Part shown: in pieces, positions 8,047 to 16,110 of the stretch
Layout: each line of letters opens with the position of its first letter
Position numbering within the stretch: the first letter of the stretch is position 1
NCBI GenBank assembly: GCA_964513585.1
Contig: CAZENK010000001.1
Location: forward strand, 75,024-139,023
Source: UBA2093 sp964513585
GTDB lineage: Bacteria; Actinomycetota; Acidimicrobiia; Acidimicrobiales; Ilumatobacteraceae
Length of the DNA stretch: 64,000 nucleotides
Direction of reading: 5' to 3'
The notes under the pieces: generated by a model
Told to the model about the DNA's origin: nothing
The model's input: only the letters and a program-made list of their open reading frames with translations
Databases searched by the model: none
Position numbers and translations under genes: made by a program

Positions 8047-8732
8047 CGATCGTTCGGCGAGCCGGCGAGGCGCTGTGCCTCGTCGAAGAGTCTCTGGAGC
8101 TCGCGTGACAGGGTGTCGGTGACCTCGCGCACGGCACTGCGCGGTATGCGTCCGTTCTCGTCCGTCGGGGCGTGAATCGGTTCACCCACCACCAGCACGC
8201 ACTTGCGCGGGTAGATCATCTTCGAACCCTTCGGCATCACCCGTTCCGATCCACCGATCCCGACCGGGATGATCGGCACTCCTGCCTTCACGGCGACATA
8301 GGCGGCGCCGTCGAACAGGGGCTGCACAACGGGACCGGACTGCCGTGTCCCTTCGGGAAACAGAACGAGTGGTTCGCCAGACTCGAGAACGCTAATGCAA
8401 CGCTTCAGGGCCTCTCGGTCAGCCGAGCCCCGTGTGACGGGGAAAGCGCCGAGCGCCGACACGATCCAGCCGATCGCCTTCACCTTCCAGATCGAGTCCT
8501 TCCCCATGAACCGCATGCGTCTGCCCGTCACTGCGGCTGCCAATGGTGTGTCGATGTTCGAACGATGTATGGGTGCGAGAAGAAACGGACCGGATCTCGG
8601 AATGTTGTGCCTGCCGACTATGCGGGTACGGGTGTACGCAACACAGACACCCACCACGATGCCCCGCATGATCGTGTAGAAGACACGACTCGCAAGCGAG
8701 CCCCCAGCCAGTTTGGTGTCGACATCGGCCAT
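8043..8732 (-). CDS. plsC: 1-acyl-sn-glycerol-3-phosphate acyltransferase
   Basis: A 229-residue membrane-associated acyltransferase that makes phosphatidic acid. The HX4D catalytic motif is HRSNID and the glycerophosphate-binding motif is FPEGTRQ, with a hydrophobic N-terminal segment for membrane anchoring. It follows cmk on the same strand with a four-base gap. The GuaB1-cmk-plsC order suggests one operon. Confidence 0.92.
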   Translation of the reverse strand: MADVDTKLAGGSLASRVFYTIMRGIVVGVCVAYTRTRIVGRHNIPRSGPFLLAPIHRSNIDTPLAAAVTGRRMRFMGKDSIWKVKAIGWIVSALGAFPVTRGSADREALKRCISVLESGEPLVLFPEGTRQSGPVVQPLFDGAAYVAVKAGVPIIPVGIGGSERVMPKGSKMIYPRKCVLVVGEPIHAPTDENGRIPRSAVREVTDTLSRELQRLFDEAQRLAGSPNDR

Positions 8733-8735
8733 GGC

Positions 8736-9377
8736 TCATTGCCCCCTTGTTCTGTGCACGGCCACGATGTCGTTGACCACGTCGTCAATGCTTCTGCCGG
8801 TGGAGTCGACCACGACCGACTCCTCGGCCGGCCTCAGCGGCGAGTCGTCCCGCGTCGAGTCGATCCGGTCTCTCTCGGCGATTCCCGCTGCCACCTGTGC
8901 AATGTCGCCACCGTTCTGCCTGACGCGGCGTGCTGCCCGTTCCTCCGGGCTCGCGGTCAGGAAGATCTTCACGTCGGCCTCGGGGAACACAACCGTCCCG
9001 ATGTCGCGGCCCTCGACAACGCCGCCCCCGTGGGCAGAGATCCACGCGCGCTGCTGACCGCGCATTGCGTCGCGCACACCGGAATGTGCCGCGATGATGC
9101 TGACAACCGAGGCCACTTCGGGGGTCCTTATCTCGGTGGACACATCGACGCCGTCGAGCAGTGTCACCGGCCCCTCGAGGCGGATCTCGACATCACGGGC
9201 AATCCTGCCTGTCTCTTCAGCGTCGTGCGGATCGGTGCCCGACTGCAGGGTGCGAAGGGCAACGCACCTGTACATGGCTCCGGTGTCGAGATACGGGAGA
9301 CCTGTCGCTTCGGCAACCCGACGGGCCACAGTTGACTTGCCGGCACCCGCCGGACCGTCGATCGCGATGACGCGCAC
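8736..9377 (-). CDS. cmk: Cytidylate kinase
   Basis: A 213-residue kinase that phosphorylates CMP and dCMP. The P-loop is GPAGAGKST near the N-terminus, followed by LDTGAMYR, the GRDIGTVVFP segment, and the arginine-rich lid SPEERAARR. It lies between the GuaB1 gene (three bases away) and plsC (three bases away), a compact same-strand arrangement of nucleotide and lipid metabolism genes. It has full family length and no anomalies. Confidence 0.95.
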   Translation of the reverse strand: MRVIAIDGPAGAGKSTVARRVAEATGLPYLDTGAMYRCVALRTLQSGTDPHDAEETGRIARDVEIRLEGPVTLLDGVDVSTEIRTPEVASVVSIIAAHSGVRDAMRGQQRAWISAHGGGVVEGRDIGTVVFPEADVKIFLTASPEERAARRVRQNGGDIAQVAAGIAERDRIDSTRDDSPLRPAEESVVVDSTGRSIDDVVNDIVAVHRTRGQ

Positions 9378-9380
9378 CGG

Positions 9381-10817
9381 TCACCAACTCGTGCCGAGCG
9401 GTCGACCCTCGTCGTAGCCGGCCGAGCTCTGCACGCCGACCACAGCCCGTTCGTGGAACTCCTCGAGAGTTGCCGCTCCTGCGTAGGTGCAGGACGAACG
9501 CAAGCCGGCCACGATCTGGTCGATGATGTCCTCGACACCGGGGCGCTGCGGGTCGAGATACATGCGCGAGGTGCTGATGCCCTCCTCGAACAGCTCCTTC
9601 TTGGCCCGCTCGAATGCGCTCTCTGAGCGCGTGCGGTTGCGCACCGCGCGGTTCGAGGCCATGCCGAAGCTCTCCTTGTACAGACGCCCCTCGGTGTCCC
9701 TGAGGGTGTCAGCCGCAGATTCGTATGTTCCAGCGAGCCACGACCCGAACATGACGCTCGCTGCACCGGCTGCAACGGCCAGAGCAACGTCGCGCGGGTA
9801 GCGGACCCCACCATCGGCCCACACGTGCTTGCCCATCGCGCGCGCCACCTCGGCACACTCGAGCACCGCACTGAACTGGGGCCTGCCCACGCCGGTCATC
9901 ATGCGGGTCGTGCACATTGCGCCGGGGCCGACACCGACCTTGATGATGTCGGCGCCCGCATTGATCAGGTCGCGGGTCCCCTCCCGGGTCACGATGTTGC
10001 CCGCCACCAGGGTGGTGTGCGGTGCGGCTGCCCGAACGGCCTCGATTGCACGCAACATGGTCGCCTGGTGGCCGTGAGCCGTGTCGATGACCAGAACGTC
10101 GACCCCGAGTGCGACGAGTTCGCGCGCACGTGCCGCCGGGTCGCCGTTGATGCCGACTGCCACAGAGGTCAGGAACTCGCCGTTCGCGTTGACCGCGGGT
10201 TTGTAGATGGTCGAACGGAGCGAACCCTTGCGGGTGATCGCCCCGACGAGAACGCCGTCGGAGTCGATGACCGGTGCAAAGCTGAGACGTTGCTCGACGA
10301 GGGAGTCGTGGATGTCGACGACCGACCGGGATGCATCAACGCACACCATGTCGAGGTTCATCACGTTCTTGAGCTGTGTGAATCGGTCGTAGCCGGCTGC
10401 GTCGTGCTCCGTGAAGATTCCGAGCGGTCGGTTGTCTGCATCGACGACAACGACAGCGCCATGGGCCCGCTTGTGGATGAGACTGATTGCCTCACCGAGA
10501 GTGTCCTCTGGCGCGAGCGTGATGGGGGTCTCGAACACCGGGTGGCGGGACTTCACGTAGTCGACCACGAGTTTGATGATGTCGAGTGGGATGTCCTGAG
10601 GGAGAACGACGAGCCCTCCCCTGCGTGCGACTGTCTCTGCCATGCGACGGCCGGCCACCGCCGTCATGTTCGAGACCACGATCGGCACGTTCGTGCCGAT
10701 GCGGTCGCTGGTGCTGAGGTCAACGTCAAGACGTGACGGCACCGAGGACATGCTCGGAACCATGAACACGTCGTTGTAGGTGAGATCGTGCGCGGGTGGC
10801 TGCTGTAGGAAGCGCAT
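9381..10817 (-). CDS. guaB1: GuaB1-type IMP dehydrogenase-related protein (probable GMP reductase)
   Basis: A 478-residue TIM-barrel enzyme of the IMPDH/GMPR family. The barrel is interrupted by a pair of CBS domains (about 95-215), the catalytic loop GPGAMCTTR carries the active cysteine, and GGVRYP and the GSWLAGTYES flap region follow. It differs from ordinary GuaB and matches the actinobacterial GuaB1 group, for which GMP reductase activity with CBS-mediated nucleotide control has been reported in mycobacteria. That activity is transferred knowledge here. A TAGTCT element lies 11 bases upstream of the ATG. Confidence 0.9.
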   Translation of the reverse strand: MRFLQQPPAHDLTYNDVFMVPSMSSVPSRLDVDLSTSDRIGTNVPIVVSNMTAVAGRRMAETVARRGGLVVLPQDIPLDIIKLVVDYVKSRHPVFETPITLAPEDTLGEAISLIHKRAHGAVVVVDADNRPLGIFTEHDAAGYDRFTQLKNVMNLDMVCVDASRSVVDIHDSLVEQRLSFAPVIDSDGVLVGAITRKGSLRSTIYKPAVNANGEFLTSVAVGINGDPAARARELVALGVDVLVIDTAHGHQATMLRAIEAVRAAAPHTTLVAGNIVTREGTRDLINAGADIIKVGVGPGAMCTTRMMTGVGRPQFSAVLECAEVARAMGKHVWADGGVRYPRDVALAVAAGAASVMFGSWLAGTYESAADTLRDTEGRLYKESFGMASNRAVRNRTRSESAFERAKKELFEEGISTSRMYLDPQRPGVEDIIDQIVAGLRSSCTYAGAATLEEFHERAVVGVQSSAGYDEGRPLGTSW

Positions 10818-10828
10818 AGGGCGCTACG

Positions 10829-10834
10829 AGACTA
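10829..10834 (-). promoter_or_regulatory. -10 element (TAGTCT) for guaB1
   Basis: TAGTCT ends 11 bases before the guaB1 ATG, giving a leader of only a few bases. Two bases are shared with the plus-strand -10 at 10833-10838. Confidence 0.4.
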
Positions 10835-10838
10835 CCGT
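10833..10838 (+). promoter_or_regulatory. -10 element (TACCGT), leaderless
   Basis: TACCGT ends six bases before the ATG at 10845. It overlaps the opposing guaB1 element. Confidence 0.5.
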
Positions 10839-10844
10839 GTTCCC

Positions 10845-11537
10845 ATGGCGACTTCGGAGAACGTTCCCGTGGCGCTCATCCACGGATGGGCGGGCAGTTT
10901 CAGGCAGACATGGCAGAAACCGGGCATCGATGCTCTCCTCGAGGACGCCGGCAGGACGGTCATCGGGATCGATCTGCTCGGACACGGTGAACAGGCCAAG
11001 CCTCACGACCCTGAGGCCTATGCGGACCTGCCCGGTTGGCTCCTCGGGGCCCTTCCCGACCGGCCGCTGATTGACGCCGTCGGCTTCTCTCTCGGGGCAC
11101 TCACATTGCTGCGGGCACTGGTGCTCGCCCCTCACCGCTTCCGGCGGGTCGTGCTCTCCGGTATCGGCGACGGCGTGTTCCAGGCAGCCGACCCAAGAGG
11201 CAACGACCGGATCGTGGCGGCACTCGAGGGTCGCGCCCCGGAGGACGACACATTCGCACGCGTCTTTGCCAACTACGGCAACACCTCGGGCAATGATCTT
11301 GCTGCGCTCACTGCCGTCATGAAGCGCCCACCCAGCGAACCGGTGTCGCAGGAATCGCTCGGCGCACTCGATCACGAGGTTCTCATCGTCATCGGCGACA
11401 CGGACTTCACCGCCCCCGCCCACAAGCTTGCCTCGGCCTTCCGCAACGGTCGCCTCGTGACGCTGCGAAACACCGACCACTTTGCGACGCCGGAGTCCTT
11501 CGCGTTCATCGATGCCCTGCTGGACTTTCTCGCATGA
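10845..11537 (+). CDS. Alpha/beta-fold hydrolase
   Basis: A 230-residue hydrolase. LIHGWAGS holds the oxyanion region, GFSLGAL the nucleophile serine (Ser82), IGDTDF the late aspartate and NTDHFATP the histidine. It resembles small esterase/C-C hydrolase members of the superfamily without a clear subfamily. Its stop overlaps the start of the threonylcarbamoyl-AMP synthase gene as ATGA, so the two are translationally coupled. The ATG is set by a leaderless promoter. Confidence 0.9.
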   Translation: MATSENVPVALIHGWAGSFRQTWQKPGIDALLEDAGRTVIGIDLLGHGEQAKPHDPEAYADLPGWLLGALPDRPLIDAVGFSLGALTLLRALVLAPHRFRRVVLSGIGDGVFQAADPRGNDRIVAALEGRAPEDDTFARVFANYGNTSGNDLAALTAVMKRPPSEPVSQESLGALDHEVLIVIGDTDFTAPAHKLASAFRNGRLVTLRNTDHFATPESFAFIDALLDFLA

Positions 11538-12463
11538 CGCAGTCCTGGGTCACGAGTGACACAGATCGGGCGGCACGTGTTCTCCGCGATGGTGGCATCA
11601 TCGGCATGCCGACCGAAACCGTCTACGGGCTTGCCGCGGTCGCCACGGACGAGGCCGCTGTTCGGCGGGTCTTTGCGGTGAAGGACCGACCGACGGATCA
11701 TCCGTTGATCGTTCACCTTGCCGAGCCCACACAACTTGACCGTTGGGGCGTGCTCGATGACAACGCCCGACTGCTCGCTGCGCGGTACATGCCCGGACCC
11801 CTCACTCTCCTCGTGCCCCGCACATCCATGGTGGGCGATTGGGTCACGGGTGGCCGCGACACCGTGGCGCTTCGTGTCCCTTCGCACCCTGTGGCCCATC
11901 AACTTCTGACGGCCGTCGGAACCGGAGTCGTGGCACCGTCCGCGAACAGGTTCGGCAAGGTCAGCCCGACCACTGCGGCTCATGTGATCGACGACCTCGG
12001 TGACGATGTCGACCTGGTGCTCGACGGGGGTCCGTGCAGCGTCGGTATCGAGTCAACGATCGTCGAGTGCATCGACGGACACGTGAGGGTTCTACGTCAT
12101 GGGGTGGTGACCGAGGAAGAGATCCTGGAGACGCTCCACACTGCACTCGCCGACGATGGCGGAGATTCGCGTGCCCCCGGCATGCTTGCGTCGCACTACG
12201 CACCCGATGCGGCGGTGTTCACATGGGACAACCTGCAGGACGCCGAACAGGCGTGTGTGCGTTCGGGACACGAGGGAAAATCGGCAATTCTGCTCCACCA
12301 CGAAGACACGAACGAATACGCCGAACGGCTGTATTCCGAACTGAGGGAAGCCGACAGACAGGGGGTCGCCGTGGTGCATGCGGTGTTGCCTCCGGATGAA
12401 GGCCTCGGCCGCGCGATTCGTGACCGGTTGCGCAAGGCGTCCGCCGGTTCCGCGCGTCACTGA
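11534..12463 (+). CDS. tsaC: L-threonylcarbamoyladenylate synthase (Sua5-type)
   Basis: A 309-residue enzyme that makes threonylcarbamoyl-AMP for the t6A37 modification of ANN-decoding tRNAs. The YrdC-like domain shows MPTETVYGLA, KDRPTDHPLIVH and APSANRFGKVSPT. A linker and a C-terminal Sua5 domain beginning around APGMLASHYAPDA follow, so it is the longer Sua5 form rather than the short TsaC form. It overlaps the upstream hydrolase by four bases and the convergent J-domain gene by seven. Confidence 0.93.
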   Translation: MTQSWVTSDTDRAARVLRDGGIIGMPTETVYGLAAVATDEAAVRRVFAVKDRPTDHPLIVHLAEPTQLDRWGVLDDNARLLAARYMPGPLTLLVPRTSMVGDWVTGGRDTVALRVPSHPVAHQLLTAVGTGVVAPSANRFGKVSPTTAAHVIDDLGDDVDLVLDGGPCSVGIESTIVECIDGHVRVLRHGVVTEEEILETLHTALADDGGDSRAPGMLASHYAPDAAVFTWDNLQDAEQACVRSGHEGKSAILLHHEDTNEYAERLYSELREADRQGVAVVHAVLPPDEGLGRAIRDRLRKASAGSARH

Positions 12464-12996
12464 AGGTCCATCTCGTTGGCACACGCCACAAGGTGGTCAC
12501 GGATGCGCTCGAGCATCACGCCGTCATGGCGCCCGAAGACGGTCAGGTGAACCATGGTTGCGCCGGCCTCCGGCACCAGTTCGCAACGGCACGTCATGCT
12601 CCACCACTCGGACACGCCGCAATCGTTCATCGTGAACTCGATGAGGTACGGCGGTTCATCGTCGATGACCTGACCGCACTGGGCGGCCACAAGGGTCATC
12701 AGATGGTGCGCGTCGACGGGAAGAGCGTCGACCGTGAAGCAGGAGACATCACGCAGGTAGCGCGAACGGCGTGTGGGTTCGCTGTGTCCGGGGCTGCGTG
12801 GAGACGGCGACACGGCGGGCGCAGGAGAAGCAAGGGCTGCTTCGAGTGCCTGGTTGAGGCGCACCATCTCTGCGTGGCTGCCGCCGGCGTCGGGATGCAG
12901 GGACATGGCCTTGCGCCGCCATGCTGCCCGGATCTCCGTCTCGGACGCCCCGGGCTGTGTGCCGAGGACGTCATGGGCAGAAGGATCCTGGGACAA
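12457..12996 (-). CDS. J-domain protein with uncharacterised C-terminal domain
   Basis: A 179-residue protein. Residues about 5-60 form a compact J-domain with the HPD motif in SLHPDAGG, which in this family stimulates DnaK ATPase. Residues about 75-179 are predicted beta-rich (strands around FTVDALPV, YLIEFTM, WWSMTCRCELV, MVHLTVFG) and match no domain recognised here. They may bind a client or ligand. The G/F and zinc regions of true DnaJ are absent, so it is a specialised co-chaperone. It abuts the enoyl-CoA hydratase gene directly. Confidence 0.8.
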   Translation of the reverse strand: MSQDPSAHDVLGTQPGASETEIRAAWRRKAMSLHPDAGGSHAEMVRLNQALEAALASPAPAVSPSPRSPGHSEPTRRSRYLRDVSCFTVDALPVDAHHLMTLVAAQCGQVIDDEPPYLIEFTMNDCGVSEWWSMTCRCELVPEAGATMVHLTVFGRHDGVMLERIRDHLVACANEMDLQ

Positions 12997-13803
12997 TCAG
13001 CGCCCCTTGAACTGGGGCTGACGCTTCTCGATGAACGCCGCGACACCCTCCTTGAAGTCCTGGGTGCGGAACAGCGGAAGCAGCTGGAGGAACACGTGGT
13101 GCACGTTCTGCTCGAAGGTCTCGGTCTCGGCAGCCCGCATCATGCGCTTGATCGCACGGACAGCGAGAGGAGCGTTCGATGCGATCTCGGATGCCATCTC
13201 GCGTGCGCGGTCCATCAACTGGTCAGCCGGCACCACCTCGTTGACGAGACCCAACTCGAGACACTCGTCGGCAAGGAGGGTGCGTGCACGGAATGCAATC
13301 TCGGCTGCACGGGCATAGCCGACGATCCGGGGCAGGAGCCAGGTGCCTCCGCTCTCCGGCAGGATCCCCCTCTTGGCGAACCCGGGCGCCATCTTGGCTG
13401 TGTCTGCGGCAATGCGGATGTCGCAACCAAGGGCGATGTCGAGGCCGTACCCAGCTGCACCGCCGTTCAGGGCACAGATGACGGGAGTGTCGATTCCGTG
13501 CAGAACGATGGGTGGGGTGTCGCGGATATTGAACTCGACCATGTTCGACTCAGGATTGTCGAGAACCCCGAGGGATTCGGTCTTCCCGGCCTGTGACCCC
13601 AGATCGAGACCTGCGCAGAACGCCCTGCCCGCACCGGTGAGGATGATGCACCGCACGTCCGGGTTCTTGTCCGCTTCGAGAAACTTCTCTGACATCTGGT
13701 CGAGCATGCGACCGGAGATCGTGTTCATGCGCCCGGGGGCGTTCAGCGTGATCGTCCCGATGTGGTCGGCGATTTCCAGCAGTACTTCGTCTTCTTGTGC
13801 CAT
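12997..13803 (-). CDS. Enoyl-CoA hydratase/isomerase family protein
   Basis: A 268-residue crotonase-fold enzyme. The oxyanion-hole strands are AGRAFCAGLDLGS and ALNGGAAGYGLDIALGCD, with the helix containing PESGGTWLLPR after them. The glutamate of PESGG is retained, consistent with hydratase activity, but crotonase members cannot be assigned a substrate from sequence alone. It lies head to tail with the J-domain gene, with zero spacing. Confidence 0.88.
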   Translation of the reverse strand: MAQEDEVLLEIADHIGTITLNAPGRMNTISGRMLDQMSEKFLEADKNPDVRCIILTGAGRAFCAGLDLGSQAGKTESLGVLDNPESNMVEFNIRDTPPIVLHGIDTPVICALNGGAAGYGLDIALGCDIRIAADTAKMAPGFAKRGILPESGGTWLLPRIVGYARAAEIAFRARTLLADECLELGLVNEVVPADQLMDRAREMASEIASNAPLAVRAIKRMMRAAETETFEQNVHHVFLQLLPLFRTQDFKEGVAAFIEKRQPQFKGR

Positions 13804-13837
13804 TTCGGCAACTTAGCAAGACCCGGTTCCCCGGGGG

Positions 13838-14719
13838 TCACTGCGCGCCGATGTTCTTCGGCAGCGGCACGAAGAAGGTGTTCAGCACCGCGATGAAGAA
13901 GCTGACCGCCCCGACGATGTGCACTGCCACCAGGACCACGGGAACCCCGGTGAAGTACTGCACGTATCCGACACCCGCCTGGGCGAATGCGACGAAGGCG
14001 AGGGTGTTGAGTGATTCGCGGAAATCAGATGCTCCGTAACGTCGCGAACGCCACATGAGGGCGAGCAGTGCGATCAATGTGGTCACAACAGATGCACCGT
14101 GCACCCGCGCAACCGACGCCAGTTCGAAACCGAAACGCACCGCCGTCTCGTCGCCTGCGTGCGGACCGGTGGCGGTCACGACCGTGCCCGTGACGATTGC
14201 GACCATCGCTGCCAGGACGAGGAACGCATGAAGCCGCTTCTCGCCGGGCGGGATCACTCTCCACCAGGATTCCGAGCTCTCCACGGCCGACCGCCGGTAC
14301 AGCATGAGTGCCGAAGCGATGAGCACGAGAGACACGAGGAAGTGCGCCATGTTCGCGTACGGGTTGAGGCCGGTGAGGACAACGATGCCGCCGATGACGA
14401 TCTGGGCAAGCACGCCCACAACAAGACTCCATGCGAGCCACACAAGGTCACGACGCTTCGGGCGCAGGCGGTGCGAGAGCAGCACGGCAAGAATGACGCT
14501 CGCCGAGACAACGCCGGTGAAGAGCCTGTTCCCCTGCTCGATGAAGGTGTGCCCGGCCGACACATCGACGAACTTCTCCTCGTTGCACCGCGGCCAGTCC
14601 TCGCATCCCAGACCGGACCCTGTGAGGCGCACCATCGCCCCGGTGAACACGATCACGCACAACGAACCGAGGGCAGCGCCACAGGTGATGCGGTAGGTCT
14701 TCGGCGACACGCGTGACAC
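13838..14719 (-). CDS. ctaA: Heme A synthase (COX15/CtaA family)
   Basis: A 293-residue integral membrane enzyme that oxidises heme O to heme A for cytochrome c oxidase. About eight hydrophobic helices are present. The first loop carries GSGLGCEDWPRC, including the cysteine pair typical of Gram-positive CtaA, and conserved histidines lie in and near the helices. A longer open frame extends upstream, but the GTG at 14719 begins just before the first helix and has TACAGT six bases upstream. The added upstream residues would be charged and non-membrane. It is divergent from the beta-barrel protein gene. Confidence 0.9.
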   Translation of the reverse strand: MSRVSPKTYRITCGAALGSLCVIVFTGAMVRLTGSGLGCEDWPRCNEEKFVDVSAGHTFIEQGNRLFTGVVSASVILAVLLSHRLRPKRRDLVWLAWSLVVGVLAQIVIGGIVVLTGLNPYANMAHFLVSLVLIASALMLYRRSAVESSESWWRVIPPGEKRLHAFLVLAAMVAIVTGTVVTATGPHAGDETAVRFGFELASVARVHGASVVTTLIALLALMWRSRRYGASDFRESLNTLAFVAFAQAGVGYVQYFTGVPVVLVAVHIVGAVSFFIAVLNTFFVPLPKNIGAQ

Positions 14720-14725
14720 GCCTTG

Positions 14726-14731
14726 ACTGTA
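14726..14731 (-). promoter_or_regulatory. -10 element (TACAGT) for ctaA, leaderless
   Basis: TACAGT ends six bases before the GTG at 14719 and identifies that codon as the start of heme A synthase. Confidence 0.55.
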
Positions 14732-14781
14732 GGGGGCGTGCTTCCCCTCGGCCCACTTTCCGGGCCGGCCCACCTGATGAC

Positions 14782-14787
14782 TACCGT
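14782..14787 (+). promoter_or_regulatory. -10 element (TACCGT), leaderless
   Basis: TACCGT ends seven bases before the ATG at 14795 and supports that start over the in-frame one 24 codons upstream. Confidence 0.55.
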
Positions 14788-14794
14788 CACATGC

Positions 14795-15910
14795 ATGATC
14801 ACTTCGTTCGACGACTACCCGATTCATCAGACCTGGCAGCCGGTTGCGCATCCCTCGTCGGGCGACCCGAGCCATTACGACAGGTACTTCTTCAACGGGT
14901 ACACCCGGGACGGTTCCTTGTTCTTCGCTGTCGCCCTGGGTGTCTACCCGAACCGCCATGTGGTCGACTCGTCGGTCAGCATCGTGAGAAACGGTGAACA
15001 GGTCAATCTCCATGCCTCTGCACGGGCCCCTTACGACCGGATGCAGTGCACGACTGTCGGGCCGATCTCCATCGAAATCGTGGAACCCTTGAGGCGGCAC
15101 CGGATCATCGTCGACTCACCCGAACACGGGATCACGGCGGACATGGAGTTCACCGCAACGTCTCAGCCGTACGAGGAGCCGCCGTTCCTCGCCCTGACCG
15201 GGAACCGCACGACGATGCACTACACACGACTCACCCAGCTCGGTTCGTGGAGCGGCCACATCACCGTTGACGGCGAGCGGCACGATCTGAGTCCCTCAAC
15301 CGTCATCGGGTCACGCGATCGTTCGTGGGGAATCCGCGGCATCGGGGAACGCGTCCAGATGGGTGCACCCGTCGCCCACTCACCGCAGTTCTATTGGCTG
15401 TGGGCTCCCGTGTGCTTCGACGGGTTCGGCACAGTGTTCGATGTGAACGAGTTCGCCGACGGAGAGCGCTGGCACCACTCTGGTGCGCTGCTGCGCGGCT
15501 CCGACACGGTGCAGCATGCGCACTCAGTCGACTACGACTTCGACTGGGAACCCGGAACCCGTCGCGCCCGTGGTTTCACGCTCAACTACGGATTCGAGAA
15601 GTCCGCGCTGACACTCACCTTCTCGCCGATTCTCCACTTCCAGATGTTCGGCCTCGGTTATCTGCACCCTGAATGGGGGCACGGAACATGGAAGGGCGAG
15701 CTGGCAGTCGATTCCGACCGTTTCGCGCTGCCGGTGGTTGACCCAACCGCGATGCACCATCTTCATGTGCAGACCCTGTGCCGTGTCACCGCCCGCGACA
15801 GCGAAGGCACATCCCACGAGGGTGTGGGCGTGCTCGAGACGCTGGTCCTTGGGGCGCACTCGCCCTCGGGATTCAGCGGGATCAACGACGGATTCGTCGA
15901 AACCGCCTGA
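14795..15910 (+). CDS. AttH/CrtC-like beta-barrel protein of unknown function
   Basis: A 371-residue soluble protein without signal peptide. It is rich in predicted beta strands and contains GSRDRSWGIRG near the middle, followed by FYWLWAPVCFDGFG. The RDRSWG motif is characteristic of the lipocalin-like AttH/CrtC (hydroxyneurosporene hydratase) fold and of related uncharacterised proteins common in Acidimicrobiia and mycobacteria. Ligands are expected to be hydrophobic (terpenoid, sterol or acyl), but no substrate can be named. The start is fixed by a leaderless -10. A strong hairpin follows the stop. Confidence 0.75.
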   Translation: MITSFDDYPIHQTWQPVAHPSSGDPSHYDRYFFNGYTRDGSLFFAVALGVYPNRHVVDSSVSIVRNGEQVNLHASARAPYDRMQCTTVGPISIEIVEPLRRHRIIVDSPEHGITADMEFTATSQPYEEPPFLALTGNRTTMHYTRLTQLGSWSGHITVDGERHDLSPSTVIGSRDRSWGIRGIGERVQMGAPVAHSPQFYWLWAPVCFDGFGTVFDVNEFADGERWHHSGALLRGSDTVQHAHSVDYDFDWEPGTRRARGFTLNYGFEKSALTLTFSPILHFQMFGLGYLHPEWGHGTWKGELAVDSDRFALPVVDPTAMHHLHVQTLCRVTARDSEGTSHEGVGVLETLVLGAHSPSGFSGINDGFVETA

Positions 15911-15931
15911 CCTCTTCACCGGTAACGCTCC

Positions 15932-15965
15932 CGGGCGAGGCCTGACCTTCGCCCCTCCTCGCCCG
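15932..15965 (+). terminator. Hairpin after the AttH/CrtC-like gene
   Basis: A perfect nine-base stem, CGGGCGAGG with CCTCGCCCG, closes a 16-base loop beginning 22 bases after the stop codon. No T-run follows, as is usual in high-GC actinobacteria. Confidence 0.4.
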
Positions 15966-16110
15966 TCATGGGCGTCACTCTGCCACTTTGCGTGTTCAGA
16001 CGACCACGTAGACCACTCAGCGTGGTCATCTCAACATTTTCCGTGAGAAATCTCTCAAGTTCTCCTGCGACCTGCCGATCCCTTTACCGGATCAACAAGG
16101 GAGCAGACAG

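Noticed and set aside
13838..15100. 420-residue version of heme A synthase
   Set aside because: The extra 127 upstream codons are hydrophilic, overlap the divergent gene and precede a well-placed -10 element. The GTG at 14719 gives normal length.
15911..16110. c-di-AMP (ydaO-type) riboswitch upstream of the M23 peptidase
   Set aside because: Such riboswitches often precede actinobacterial cell-wall hydrolases, so it was looked for, but no matching conserved core could be recognised. Only a seven-base inverted repeat (16002-16008 with 16021-16027) is seen.
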